Below, in pieces: positions 40,152-49,486 of a DNA stretch of 64,000 nucleotides. Numbering within the stretch: position 1 is the first letter of the stretch; each line of letters opens with the position of its first letter. The stretch lies in assembly GCA_025352325.1 (NCBI GenBank), contig JANXTR010000045.1, positions 62,001 to 126,000 on the forward strand. The letters run 5' to 3'. The position numbers and the translations under genes are program-made. Source of the DNA: Microbacteriaceae bacterium (GTDB taxonomy: Bacteria > Actinomycetota > Actinomycetes > Actinomycetales > Microbacteriaceae). The notes under the pieces were generated by a model that was not told where the DNA came from, searched no databases, and saw nothing but the letters and a program-made list of their open reading frames with translations.

Positions 40152-41570
40152 GTGACCGCGAATCCTCTCGCGCCCGGCTGGCTCGTCCACCCGGATGACG
40201 CGAACGCGCTTGCGCCGACCGTCTGGCCGCGGAACGCCGTACGGGATGCCGCCGGTGGCATTCGACTTGCCGGAGCGACCGCCACCGCGCTGGTGGCCGA
40301 GTTCGGAACCCCGCTGTACGTCGTCGACGAGGCGGATGCCCGCGACCGCGCCAGTGAACTGAAGGTCGCGTTCGACGAGGCCTTCGGCGCCATCGGGTCG
40401 TCGGTAAAGGTGTACTACGCCGGCAAGGCGTTCCTGAGCACCGAGATCGCACGCTGGGTCACCTCGGCGGGTCTCAACATCGACGTCTGCAGCGGCGGGG
40501 AGCTGGCCGTCGCGCTCGCCGCCGGCGTCGACCCCGGGCGTCTCGGGTTCCACGGCAACAACAAGAGCCTCGCCGAGATCGACCGGGGGGTCGGAGTCGG
40601 CGTGGGCGCGATCGTTCTCGACAGCGTCGTCGAGATCGAGCGTGTCGCCGCGGCCGCCGCTCGACACGGTCGCGTGCAACCGGTGCGTCTGCGCATCAAC
40701 AGCGGAGTCCACGCCTCGACCCACGAGTTCCTAGCGACCGCGCACGAGGATCAGAAGTTCGGCGTCCCGCTGGCCGATGCGCCCGCGATCGTCGACCAGA
40801 TCCGCACCCACGCGAGCCTGCGGTTCCTCGGACTGCACTCCCACATCGGCTCGCAGATCTTCGAGTCCGACGGCTTCGCAGAGGCCGCGCGTCGACTGCT
40901 GACCGTGCACGCCGAGCTGCTCGCCGGAGGAGAGGTGCCTGAGCTGAACCTCGGCGGCGGCTTCGGCATCGCCTACACAAGCGCCGACGTCGTCACGCCG
41001 ATCGAAACGATCGCCCGGGAGCTCGCCCGGGTCGTCGCCTCGGAATGCGCAGCGCTCGGCATTCCGGTGCCCGATATCGCCGTCGAGCCCGGGCGGTCGA
41101 TCATCGGCCCGTCGACGGTGACGCTGTACGAGGTCGGCACTATTAAAGACGTGACCGTGTCGGTCGACGGCGGCCAGACGGCGATCCGCCGGTACGTCAG
41201 CGTCGACGGGGGCATGAGCGACAACATCCGCGCCGCTCTTTATCAGGCCGACTACTCGGTGCGTCTCGCCAATCGCTCGTCGGATGCCACCCCCGCCCTG
41301 GTGCGGATCGCAGGCAAGCACTGCGAGAGCGGCGACATCGTCGTGCGGGCCGACTACCTCCCCGGTGACGTGGAGCCGGGCGACATCGTGAGCGTCCCCG
41401 CTACCGGCGCGTACTGCTGGTCGCTCGCCAGCAACTACAACTACCTCGGTCGTCCGGCGGTCGTCGCCGTGCGCGACGGCTTTGCACGCCTGCTTGTGCG
41501 CGGCGAGACCGAGGCCGACCTCTTGAGCCGCGACGCCGGCATCGCCCCGACCGAAAAGGCCACCACATGA
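40152..41570 (+). CDS. lysA: Diaminopimelate decarboxylase
   Basis: This 472-residue PLP enzyme of alanine-racemase fold type III makes lysine from meso-diaminopimelate. The Schiff-base Lys is in VKVYYAGKAFLSTEIARW (about residue 91). The PLP phosphate site includes LNLGGGFGI, and the substrate-specific Cys is in AGKHCESGDIV, before the Tyr in ATGAYCWSLASNYN. The first 55 residues add an actinobacterial N-terminal extension. The GTG has GAGG at good spacing. It overlaps hom by ATGA and starts the lysA-hom-thrC-thrB group of aspartate-family genes. Confidence 0.95.
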   Translation: MTANPLAPGWLVHPDDANALAPTVWPRNAVRDAAGGIRLAGATATALVAEFGTPLYVVDEADARDRASELKVAFDEAFGAIGSSVKVYYAGKAFLSTEIARWVTSAGLNIDVCSGGELAVALAAGVDPGRLGFHGNNKSLAEIDRGVGVGVGAIVLDSVVEIERVAAAAARHGRVQPVRLRINSGVHASTHEFLATAHEDQKFGVPLADAPAIVDQIRTHASLRFLGLHSHIGSQIFESDGFAEAARRLLTVHAELLAGGEVPELNLGGGFGIAYTSADVVTPIETIARELARVVASECAALGIPVPDIAVEPGRSIIGPSTVTLYEVGTIKDVTVSVDGGQTAIRRYVSVDGGMSDNIRAALYQADYSVRLANRSSDATPALVRIAGKHCESGDIVVRADYLPGDVEPGDIVSVPATGAYCWSLASNYNYLGRPAVVAVRDGFARLLVRGETEADLLSRDAGIAPTEKATT

Positions 41571-42919
41571 TCGAATACCGCAACCTCCGCATCGCCCTGC
41601 TCGGGGCGGGCGCTGTCGGCTCGCAGGTCGCCTCGCTGCTCCTCGAGCACGGTGACGAGCTCGCCGGCCGCGTCGGGGCGGGGCTGGAGCTCGTCGGCGT
41701 GGCGGTGCGCGACCTCGAAGCCCCCAGGTCGACCGCGATCCCGCAGCAGTTGCTGACGACTGACGCGCACTCGCTGATCCTCGGCGCCGACATCGTCATT
41801 GAGCTGATCGGCGGCATCGAGCCGGCTCGCGAGTACCTGCTGCTGGCGCTGAACTCCGGTGCCGACGTGATCACGGCCAACAAGGCGCTGCTCGCCACGC
41901 ACGGTCCCGAGCTGTTCGAGCTCGCTGAGCAGGTCGGAGCCCAGCTGTACTACGAGGCGGCCGTGGGCGGGGCGATCCCGATCATCCGTCCGCTGCGCGA
42001 CTCGCTCGCGGGCGACCGGGTGCACCGCATCCTCGGCATCGTGAACGGCACGACCAACTACATCCTCGATCGCATGGATCTCGAGGGCGACTCCCTCGAG
42101 GAGGCCCTGGCTGCGGCCACCGAGCTCGGGTACGCCGAGGCGGACCCGACCTCCGATATCGAGGGCTACGACGCGGCGCAGAAGGCGGCGATCCTGGCCA
42201 GCCTCGCGTTCCACACCACGGTGCCGCTAGAACTTGTGCACCGTGAGGGGATCGCATCGATCACCCACGAGCAGGTCGTCTCGGCCCGCAAGGCCGGCTT
42301 CGTCGTCAAGCTGCTCGCCGTGTGCGAGCGTCTCACCGATCCCGCGACGGGCGTCGAGGGAGTCTGCGCCCGTGTGCATCCGGCGCTCGTCCCGCTCACG
42401 CATCCGCTCGCCGCGGTGCACGGCGCGAACAACGCGGTGTTCCTCGAGGCGGAGGCGGCGGGCAGCCTGATGTTCTACGGGGCAGGAGCGGGTGGCATCC
42501 AGACCGCGTCGGCCGTGCTCGGCGACGTCGTCTCGGCCGCGCGTCGGCACGTCATCGGCGGCCCTGGCGTCGCGGAGTCGACGCACGCCGACCTGCCGAT
42601 CCTGCCGATCTCGAGCGTCGTCACCCGGTACCAGATCACCCTCACCGTGTCGGACCGACCGGGTGTGCTCGCCCAGATCGCGACCCTGTTCAGCACGCAC
42701 GGCGTCTCGGTCGAGGCGGTAACGCAGTCGGTCGGTCACGACACCGGTCACGGCCCCTCCGCCGGCGCTGGTCATCACCTTTCGGAGCCCACCGCTACCC
42801 TGGTAATCGGGACGCATCAGGCCACCGAGGGCGCGCTCGCCGACACGGTGGCTGCGCTGGGCGCCAGCGATGTGGTCACCGCGGTGACCAGCGTTCTGCG
42901 CGTCGAGGGCACCGAGTAG
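41567..42919 (+). CDS. hom: Homoserine dehydrogenase with C-terminal ACT domain
   Basis: This 450-residue enzyme reduces aspartate semialdehyde to homoserine. It has a Rossmann motif (ALLGAGAVGSQVASLLLEH), the VITANKALLATHG strand with catalytic Lys, the NGTTNYILDRM motif near residue 165, and FEA/ADPTSDIEGYDAAQKAAIL. A regulatory ACT domain starts at about residue 350 (ITLTVSDRPGVLAQIATLF). It contains a His/Gly-rich insert (GHDTGHGPSAGAGHH) near 390, longer than in most homologues. Threonine feedback through ACT is expected. Confidence 0.95.
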   Translation: MIEYRNLRIALLGAGAVGSQVASLLLEHGDELAGRVGAGLELVGVAVRDLEAPRSTAIPQQLLTTDAHSLILGADIVIELIGGIEPAREYLLLALNSGADVITANKALLATHGPELFELAEQVGAQLYYEAAVGGAIPIIRPLRDSLAGDRVHRILGIVNGTTNYILDRMDLEGDSLEEALAAATELGYAEADPTSDIEGYDAAQKAAILASLAFHTTVPLELVHREGIASITHEQVVSARKAGFVVKLLAVCERLTDPATGVEGVCARVHPALVPLTHPLAAVHGANNAVFLEAEAAGSLMFYGAGAGGIQTASAVLGDVVSAARRHVIGGPGVAESTHADLPILPISSVVTRYQITLTVSDRPGVLAQIATLFSTHGVSVEAVTQSVGHDTGHGPSAGAGHHLSEPTATLVIGTHQATEGALADTVAALGASDVVTAVTSVLRVEGTE

Positions 42920-42949
42920 AGGCTCCGAGAGGTTCGAGGGAAACAGACA

Positions 42950-44035
42950 ATGGCACAGTGGCGCGGCGTTCTGCACGAGTACGCGGACCGACTCGACGTG
43001 AGCGAGGCGACCCCGATCATCACCCTCGGCGAGGGCGGCACCCCGCTGATCCCGGCCGACGCCCTCTCGGCGCGCACCGGTGCGAAAGTCTGGGTCAAGT
43101 ACGAGGGGATGAACCCCACCGGCTCCTTCAAGGACCGCGGCATGACGATGGCGGTCTCGAAGGCCGTCGAGCACGGTGCCAAGGCCATCATCTGCGCCTC
43201 CACCGGCAACACCTCGGCCTCGGCCGCAGCGTACGCGGCCCACGCCGGGATCACGGCTGCCGTTCTCGTGCCGGAGGGCAAGATCGCCATGGGCAAGCTC
43301 GCCCAGGCCATCGCCCACAACGCGCAGCTGCTCCAGGTGCAGGGCAACTTCGACGACTGCCTCGACATCGCGCGCGAGCTCGCCGCGCTGTACCCAGTCC
43401 ACCTCGTCAATTCTGTCAACAACGACCGCATCGAGGGGCAGAAGACTGCTGCCTTCGAGGTCATCGAGGTGCTCGGCGATGCGCCCGACATCCACTTCGT
43501 CCCGGTCGGCAATGCCGGCAACTACACCGCATACGCGCGTGGGTATGCCGAGGATGCGGCCCGCGGCGCCTCCACGAAGCTCCCGCGCATGTTCGGGTTT
43601 CAGGCGGAGGGCAGCGCCCCGATCGTCCGCGGCGAGATCGTCAGAAACCCCGACACGATCGCCAGCGCGATCCGGATCGGGAACCCGGCCTCCTGGGAGC
43701 TGGCCCTCACGGCGCGCGACGCGACGAACGGCTACTTCGGCGCAATCTCGGACGCCGACATCCTGGCCGCTCACCGGATCCTGTCCGCCGAGGTGGGCAT
43801 CTTCGTCGAGCCCGCCTCTGCGATCAGCGTGGCGGGACTGCTCGAGCGCGCCGCCGCGGGGGCCATCCCGAAGGGCGCCACGGTCGTGCTGACGGTCACC
43901 GGTCACGGCCTCAAGGACCCGCAGTGGGCCCTCCGCACCGCCGACGGCGCCGAGGTGACGCCGACGGTCGTCCCGATCGATACAGCCGCGATCGCCGACG
44001 TCCTCGGACTCGTGGCCACCCCGGCTACCGCATGA
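42950..44035 (+). CDS. thrC: Threonine synthase
   Basis: This 361-residue PLP fold-type II enzyme makes threonine from O-phosphohomoserine. The PLP Lys lies in NPTGSFKDRGMTMAVSKA (about residue 63), the phosphate loop is VPVGNAGNYTAYARGY, and CASTGNTSASAAAYAAHAG binds the cofactor phosphate neighbours. This is the short actinobacterial form without the N-terminal extension. It lies 30 bases after hom and overlaps thrB by ATGA. Confidence 0.95.
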   Translation: MAQWRGVLHEYADRLDVSEATPIITLGEGGTPLIPADALSARTGAKVWVKYEGMNPTGSFKDRGMTMAVSKAVEHGAKAIICASTGNTSASAAAYAAHAGITAAVLVPEGKIAMGKLAQAIAHNAQLLQVQGNFDDCLDIARELAALYPVHLVNSVNNDRIEGQKTAAFEVIEVLGDAPDIHFVPVGNAGNYTAYARGYAEDAARGASTKLPRMFGFQAEGSAPIVRGEIVRNPDTIASAIRIGNPASWELALTARDATNGYFGAISDADILAAHRILSAEVGIFVEPASAISVAGLLERAAAGAIPKGATVVLTVTGHGLKDPQWALRTADGAEVTPTVVPIDTAAIADVLGLVATPATA

Positions 44036-44979
44036 GCGCCGGTGCTGTGCCACGCGGGCGCTCGGTGCAGGTGAAGGTCCCGGCGACGACGGCCAACCTG
44101 GGGCCTGGATTCGACACGCTCGGCCTCGCCCTCTCGGTCTACGACGAGCTGACGGTCACGGTGCGCGACGAGCCCGGCGCGCACGTCACCGTGATCGGTG
44201 TCGGCGCCGGAGAGGTGCCGACCGACGAGACGAACCTGGTCGTCCGCTCGATCGCGTACGCCTTCGAGGCCTTCGGCCAGAAGCTGCCCGGCCTCGAGAT
44301 CATCGCCCGCAACTCCATCCCCCACGGCCGCGGCATGGGCTCGTCGGGGGCGGCCATCGTCTCCGGCATCATGGCGGCCAAGGGCCTGCTCGAGGGGATC
44401 GTCGAGATCGACTCGCAGGGTCTGCTCGCCCTCGCGACCGCGCTCGAGGGGCATCCGGACAACGTCGCGCCCGCCCTCTTCGGCGGGCTCACGATCGCCT
44501 GGGTCACGCCCGAGGGTCCGCGCTACAAGAAGCTCATCGTGCACCGCGGCGTCTCGCCGCTGGTCGCCGTGCCCGCCACCACGATGTCGACCGCGCTGGC
44601 CCGCAGCCTGCAGCCAGAGTCGGTACCGCACGAGGACGCGATATTCAACGTCTCGCGTTCTGCGCTGCTGATCGCGGCGCTCATCCAGAGTCCCGAGCTG
44701 CTGCTGGCCGCCACCGAGGACAAGCTGCACCAGAGCTACCGGGCGAGCGCCATGCCCGAGACCGATTCTCTGATCCGGATGCTGCGCTCGCACGGCCTCG
44801 CCGCCGTGGTCTCGGGTGCCGGGCCGTCGCTGCTCGTCCTCGGCAGCGACCCCGCCCAACGTCTCGTCGCGGCCGAGCTCATCGCCGAGCACTCGGAATC
44901 GCCGTGGGAGTGCCTGCTGCTCGCGGTCGACTTCAAGGGTGCTACGGTTATGGTGCATTCGAACGATGCGGTGGCTTAG
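44032..44979 (+). CDS. thrB: Homoserine kinase
   Basis: This 315-residue GHMP kinase phosphorylates homoserine. It has the N-terminal motif VKVPATTANLGPGFDTLGLA, the ATP-binding NSIPHGRGMGSSGAAIVSG near residue 100, and the C-terminal AAVVSGAGPSLLVL. ATG 44032 overlaps the thrC stop by ATGA. The long in-frame open reading upstream on this strand is a thrC shadow. Confidence 0.95.
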   Translation: MSAGAVPRGRSVQVKVPATTANLGPGFDTLGLALSVYDELTVTVRDEPGAHVTVIGVGAGEVPTDETNLVVRSIAYAFEAFGQKLPGLEIIARNSIPHGRGMGSSGAAIVSGIMAAKGLLEGIVEIDSQGLLALATALEGHPDNVAPALFGGLTIAWVTPEGPRYKKLIVHRGVSPLVAVPATTMSTALARSLQPESVPHEDAIFNVSRSALLIAALIQSPELLLAATEDKLHQSYRASAMPETDSLIRMLRSHGLAAVVSGAGPSLLVLGSDPAQRLVAAELIAEHSESPWECLLLAVDFKGATVMVHSNDAVA

Positions 44980-44999
44980 CCACGCGACGGATGTAATCC

Positions 45000-45110
45000 C
45001 ACTGGCATTCGCCCCGCGGAATCCCGCTTAAGCACTCCCGCCCAAAGCACCCGAACCCGCATCCAGGCGAACTGCCGCTCCCCGAGCCGTTCTGTGCCCG
45101 GGTCGAACCG
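45000..45110 (+). promoter_or_regulatory. C-rich, G-poor rho leader, possible rut site
   Basis: The 146-base gap before rho contains runs such as CACTCCCGCCCAAAGCACCC and GCCGCTCCCCGAG with few G bases and little obvious hairpin. Such C-rich, unstructured RNA is what Rho binds, so autogenous attenuation of rho is likely by analogy to E. coli rho. Confidence 0.4.
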
Positions 45111-45125
45111 AAGGAACCCCTCGCA

Positions 45126-47243
45126 GTGACTGATGTCGATGCACTCACGAACACCGTGAGCGCCCCTGCCGATCTGAGCCGTCTCAAGCTTGCCGAGCTC
45201 CAGGCCCTGGCCGCCGAGCGCGGACTCGTCGGCGCCTCCAAACTTCGAAAAGGAGAACTCGTGGATGCACTTTCCGCCGGCGGCGTCGCCGACGGTCCCG
45301 CTGAATCCCCGACGACTGATTCGCAGACGGCCGATTCGCCGACCGACCGCGGTGATTTCGTCGTCGCCCCGATCGACGAGGTGAGCGCCGAGGCGCCCGC
45401 CACGTTTGTCGAAGATCTCGCGCCCGAGCAGGCCGAGCCCAACGAGCGCACCGTGCCGGTCCGCCGCTCGCGCCGCGTCAGCGCTTCCACCTCGGATGCC
45501 GCCGCTCTCGCCGCGGAGGCCGCTGCCACGGCATCCGCACCCACCAGCACCCAGCACGTTGCCGCCGCCGATGTCGCCGCCGACCTCGACAAGCTGCTAC
45601 CCGAGGTCACCTCCGGCTCCTCCGACGCCGACGGCGAGGAGGGCGGGAGCAGTCGCAGCCGCGGACGCAACCGCAACCGCAACTCGAACGCGCAAAGCAC
45701 CGCAGGTCAGAACGCGACCGACCAGAACGCGAACGGTCAGAACGCCGCCGGTCAGAACGGCGGCCAGCAGGCCCCCGAGAACGGCCAGCAGGCCGGGCAG
45801 CAGAACAGCCGCCAGAACGGCCGCCAGGGCCAGAACGGCCAGCAGGCTCAGGACGCTCAGCAGAACGCGCGTCAGAGCGGTCAGCAGGGGCAGAACGGCC
45901 AGCAGGGAGTGGCGAACGACCAGGCGAACCAGCAGCTCGCCGCGCTGAACAATGACGGTGACGGCAGCAGCCGCAACCGCTATCGCGACCGCAAGCGCGG
46001 CCGCAACGGCGTGCAGAACGACGACTTCGAGCCGGAGCTCAGCGACGACGACGTGCTGATCCCTGTCGCGGGCATCCTGGACGTGCTCGACAACTACGCC
46101 TTCGTGCGCACCTCCGGCTACCTGCCGGGTGCGAACGACGTCTACGTCTCGCTCGGCCAGGTCAAGAAGTACAACCTGCGCAAAGGTGACGCGGTGGTCG
46201 GCGCGATCCGCCAGCCGCGCGACGGCGACCAGCAGAGCGGCCGCCAGAAGTACAACGCGATCGTCAAGATCGACTCCATCAACGGCCAGACCGTCGAGGA
46301 GGCCGCGAACCGTGTGGAGTTCGGCAAGCTCACCCCGATCTATCCGAACGAGCGCCTGCGTCTCGAAACGGAGCCCGGCAAGCTGTCGACGCGGATCATC
46401 GACCTGATCGCCCCGATCGGCAAGGGCCAGCGCGGCCTGATCGTCGCGCCGCCGAAGGCCGGCAAGACGCTCATCCTGCAGGCCGTCGCGAAGGCGATCT
46501 CGGTCAATAACCCTGAGGTTCACATCATGGTGGTGCTCGTCGACGAGCGCCCAGAAGAGGTCACCGATATGCAGCGCTCGGTGAAGGGCGAGGTCATCGC
46601 CTCCACCTTCGACCGGCCCGCTGAAGACCACACCACGGTGGCCGAGCTCGCGATCGAGCGCGCCAAGCGCCTCGTCGAGCTGGGCAACGACGTGGTCGTG
46701 CTGCTCGACTCGATCACCCGGCTGGGCCGTGCGTACAACCTGGCCTCGCCGGCATCCGGACGCATCCTGTCTGGTGGTGTCGACGCCTCGGCGCTCTACC
46801 CGCCGAAGCGCTTCTTCGGTGCGGCGCGCAACATCGAGGGTGGCGGTTCGCTGACCATCCTCGCGACGGCCCTCGTCGAGACCGGGTCCAAGATGGATGA
46901 GGTCATCTTCGAGGAGTTCAAGGGCACCGGCAACATGGAGCTGCGCCTCTCGCGTCAGCTCGCCGACAAGCGCATCTTCCCGGCGGTCGACATCTACGCA
47001 TCCAGCACCCGCCGTGAGGAGGAGCTGCTCAGCCCCGAAGAGGTCAAGATCACCTGGCGTCTGCGCCGGGCACTGGCCGGTCTCGAGCTGCAGCAGCAGC
47101 TCGAGGTTGTGCTCAGCAAGCTCAAGGAGACGCAGTCGAACGTCGAGTTCCTGGTGCAGATCCAGAACTCGCTTCCGGCGTCCAACGGGCAGGGCGGTAA
47201 CGGGCACAACGGCGGCAACGGGTCGCACGGCCACAAGGACTGA
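45126..47243 (+). CDS. rho: Transcription termination factor Rho with long Q/N-rich extension
   Basis: This 705-residue Rho has an N-terminal helix-extended SAP-like region ([20 protein letters not shown], residues 18-50), an acidic Ala/Ser-rich part, and a basic-then-Gln/Asn/Gly-rich stretch (about residues 178-285). The cold-shock RNA-binding domain begins [20 protein letters not shown] near 315. The ATPase has Walker A ([12 protein letters not shown]), Walker B ([16 protein letters not shown]) and the Q loop (GFF-like [17 protein letters not shown]). Extensions of this sort occur in actinobacterial Rho proteins and improve RNA binding. GTG start with AAGGA 11 bases upstream. Confidence 0.96.
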   Translation: MTDVDALTNTVSAPADLSRLKLAELQALAAERGLVGASKLRKGELVDALSAGGVADGPAESPTTDSQTADSPTDRGDFVVAPIDEVSAEAPATFVEDLAPEQAEPNERTVPVRRSRRVSASTSDAAALAAEAAATASAPTSTQHVAAADVAADLDKLLPEVTSGSSDADGEEGGSSRSRGRNRNRNSNAQSTAGQNATDQNANGQNAAGQNGGQQAPENGQQAGQQNSRQNGRQGQNGQQAQDAQQNARQSGQQGQNGQQGVANDQANQQLAALNNDGDGSSRNRYRDRKRGRNGVQNDDFEPELSDDDVLIPVAGILDVLDNYAFVRTSGYLPGANDVYVSLGQVKKYNLRKGDAVVGAIRQPRDGDQQSGRQKYNAIVKIDSINGQTVEEAANRVEFGKLTPIYPNERLRLETEPGKLSTRIIDLIAPIGKGQRGLIVAPPKAGKTLILQAVAKAISVNNPEVHIMVVLVDERPEEVTDMQRSVKGEVIASTFDRPAEDHTTVAELAIERAKRLVELGNDVVVLLDSITRLGRAYNLASPASGRILSGGVDASALYPPKRFFGAARNIEGGGSLTILATALVETGSKMDEVIFEEFKGTGNMELRLSRQLADKRIFPAVDIYASSTRREEELLSPEEVKITWRLRRALAGLELQQQLEVVLSKLKETQSNVEFLVQIQNSLPASNGQGGNGHNGGNGSHGHKD
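45700..45925 (+). repeat. Degenerate repeat encoding Gln/Asn/Gly-rich stretch of Rho
   Basis: CAGAACG-type units recur with variable spacing and encode [11 protein letters not shown] blocks. They are in frame and intact, so repeat-length variation would change the Rho linker length without a frameshift when whole codons change. Confidence 0.55.
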
Positions 47244-47246
47244 GGC

Positions 47247-48323
47247 GTGTTCGAATCGGTCGCCACGCTGCAGGCCGAGCACGAACAGCTGCAGCTGCAA
47301 CTCGCGGAGCCGAGTCTGCACGCCGACGCCGCGCGCGCCAAGAAGGTCAACCGTCGCTACGCCGAGTTGAGCAAGATCCTCAAGGCGAACGCCGACTGGC
47401 TGCAAGCGCAAGACGACCTGGCCGCCGCGCGTGAACTGGCCAAGGAAGACGACGCCTTCGCCGACGAGATCCCCGAGCTCGTGACCGGCCTGACCGACGC
47501 GCAGGAGAGACTGCGTCGGTTGCTGATCCCTCGCGATCCGGATGACGGGCGCGACGTGATCATGGAGGTCAAGGGCGGCGCGGGCGGCGCCGAGTCGGCG
47601 CTGTTCGCCGCGGACCTGCTGCGCATGTACTTGCACTACGCGGAGTCCAAGGGCTGGAAGACCGAGATCTTGGAAGCGGATCCGACCGACCTCGGCGGAT
47701 ACACGAACGTGCAGGTGGCCATCAAGTCCAACGCCAGCGACCCCGCGGAGGGCGTCTGGGCGCACCTCAAGTACGAGGGCGGCGTTCACCGCGTGCAGCG
47801 CGTGCCGGCGACCGAGTCGCAGGGTCGCATCCAGACCTCGACGGCGGGCGTGCTGGTCTTCCCCGAGGTCGACGAGCCGGAAGAGGTCGAGATCGGCCCG
47901 AACGATCTGCGGATCGACGTGTTCCGTTCGTCGGGACCAGGCGGGCAGTCGGTCAACACGACCGACTCCGCCGTGCGGATCACTCACCTGCCGACCGGCA
48001 TTGTCGTCTCGATGCAGAACGAGAAGTCGCAGATCCAGAACCGCGAGGCCGGAATGCGCGTGCTACGCGCCCGGATCCTCGCGCGCCAGCAGGAGGAGCT
48101 CGCCGCGGTGTCGAGTGCAGCCCGCAAGTCGCAAATCCGCACCATGGACCGCTCCGAGCGCATCCGCACTTACAACTTCCCCGAGAACCGGATCGCCGAC
48201 CACCGCACCGGCTACAAGTCATACAACCTCGATCAGGTGATGAACGGCGCGCTCGAGCCGCTGATCGACTCGTGCATCCAGTTCGACGAAGAGGCGCAGC
48301 TGGCCGAGCTGGGCGCCGAGTAG
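47247..48323 (+). CDS. prfA: Peptide chain release factor 1
   Basis: This 358-residue class I release factor has the helical N-terminal domain (1-105), the codon-recognition region before [17 protein letters not shown], and the peptidyl-hydrolysis motif [20 protein letters not shown] with GGQ near residue 232. RF1 rather than RF2 is indicated by neighbours rho and prmC and by length. GTG 47247 follows the rho stop by three bases. Confidence 0.95.
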   Translation: MFESVATLQAEHEQLQLQLAEPSLHADAARAKKVNRRYAELSKILKANADWLQAQDDLAAARELAKEDDAFADEIPELVTGLTDAQERLRRLLIPRDPDDGRDVIMEVKGGAGGAESALFAADLLRMYLHYAESKGWKTEILEADPTDLGGYTNVQVAIKSNASDPAEGVWAHLKYEGGVHRVQRVPATESQGRIQTSTAGVLVFPEVDEPEEVEIGPNDLRIDVFRSSGPGGQSVNTTDSAVRITHLPTGIVVSMQNEKSQIQNREAGMRVLRARILARQQEELAAVSSAARKSQIRTMDRSERIRTYNFPENRIADHRTGYKSYNLDQVMNGALEPLIDSCIQFDEEAQLAELGAE

Positions 48324-48325
48324 CA

Positions 48326-49297
48326 ATGGACTGCTGTGACCCGACGACCGAGACGGCCGTCGGCGCTGAGATCGCGGCGGAGGCCAGAAATGGCCTCCGC
48401 CCCCCAGCTCCAGCGCGTGTCTCGGCCCTGCGCTCGCACGGCATCGGTGTGCTTTCCGGCGCGGGTATCCGCCACGCCGAAGTCGACACCGAACTGCTGA
48501 TCGGCCACGTGCTGGGCCTGAGCCGCGGGCAAGTGCAGGCGAAGATCGTCACGGATGCCGGCCTCGACCGCCAGCAATACCTGGCCGTGGTCGAGCTGCT
48601 CGAGCGCCGCGCCGCGCGCGAACCGCTGCAGCACATCACGGGGCGCGCGCCGTTCCGCTCGCTCGAGCTCGCGGTCGGACCCGGCGTGTTCGTCCCGCGT
48701 CCCGAGACTGAGTCTGTTGCCCAGATCGCGATCGACGCGCTGCTGGCCGTGCCGAGTCCGAGCCCGCGCGGCATCGACCTGGGCACCGGATCCGGCGCGA
48801 TCGCGATCGCGATGGCGACCGAAGTGCCGCACGCGCGGGTCTTCGCCGTCGAGAACTCGCCGCGCGCCTACCTCTGGGCCCGGCAGAACGCTCGCGAGCT
48901 CGCCGGCGACAACCTGCGCCTGATCTTCGCCGACCTGGCAGACACCCCCTCGTCGCTGGACGGCGCCGAGGGAGAGTCCGAACAGCTGGATGGCACCCTC
49001 GATGTCGTCGTCTCGAATCCGCCGTACATCCCGCTCGGGGCGATCCCGCGCGATCCCGAGGTGCGACTGCACGACCCCGAGGCAGCCCTCTACGGCGGCC
49101 CCGACGGACTCGATGTGGTGCGCGCCGTCTCGTTGCGGGCGGCTCGACTGCTGCATCCCGGTGGAGTGCTGATCATCGAGCACGGCGAGCTGCAGGGCGC
49201 CGAGCTGCGTGCCCTGCTGAGTGCCGACGGATGGCGCGCGGCGGCCACCCATCGCGACCTGCTGGGCCGCGATCGGACCACCACGGCGCTTCTCTGA
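48326..49297 (+). CDS. prmC: Release factor glutamine methyltransferase
   Basis: This 323-residue enzyme methylates the GGQ glutamine of release factors. It has a helical N-terminal substrate domain, EPLQHITGRAPFRSLELAVG with VFVPRPETE, an AdoMet site GIDLGTGSGAIAIAMA near residue 155, and the catalytic NPPYIPLG motif near residue 235. Between ADLAD and LDGTLDVV it has a short acidic insert. ATG 48326 follows the prfA stop by two bases; earlier starts lie inside prfA. Confidence 0.93.
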   Translation: MDCCDPTTETAVGAEIAAEARNGLRPPAPARVSALRSHGIGVLSGAGIRHAEVDTELLIGHVLGLSRGQVQAKIVTDAGLDRQQYLAVVELLERRAAREPLQHITGRAPFRSLELAVGPGVFVPRPETESVAQIAIDALLAVPSPSPRGIDLGTGSGAIAIAMATEVPHARVFAVENSPRAYLWARQNARELAGDNLRLIFADLADTPSSLDGAEGESEQLDGTLDVVVSNPPYIPLGAIPRDPEVRLHDPEAALYGGPDGLDVVRAVSLRAARLLHPGGVLIIEHGELQGAELRALLSADGWRAAATHRDLLGRDRTTTALL

Positions 49298-49354
49298 GCG
49301 GGCAGCCGCCGGTACGAGTCCGTCGGGTCTCGCACGCGCTCCTGCTCTTCGCCG

Positions 49355-49442
49355 GTTGCCAAATCAAGGCTGCGACGGGTGTTTTTCGCCGACACGCGGC
49401 GAAAAGTGCTCCAGGGTGCTGCGCCAGCCTTGATACGGCAAC
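49355..49442. repeat. Nested inverted-repeat element between prmC and HAD gene
   Basis: Outer arms GTTGCCAAATCAAGGCTGCG (49355-49374) and its near-complement at 49422-49442 match at about 18 of 20 positions. An inner hairpin pairs TTTTCGCCG (49383-49391) with CGGCGAAAA (49397-49405) over a five-base loop. The T and A tracts lie on the wrong sides for an intrinsic terminator on either strand. It may be a small miniature transposable element or a structured RNA. No target duplication was found. Confidence 0.6.
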
Positions 49443-49486
49443 GGCAAGGGTTCGAGACTCCCGACCGTCTGACCCGGGTCGGCCCG

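Noticed and set aside
42227-44053. 608-codon minus-strand frame opposite hom and thrC
   Set aside because: Antisense to two well-identified enzymes and without any recognisable motif.
49383-49405. Hairpin as an intrinsic terminator for prmC or the HAD gene
   Set aside because: T tract precedes and A tract follows the stem on the plus strand, and the same holds on the minus strand, the reverse of terminator polarity. I list it as a structured repeat instead.
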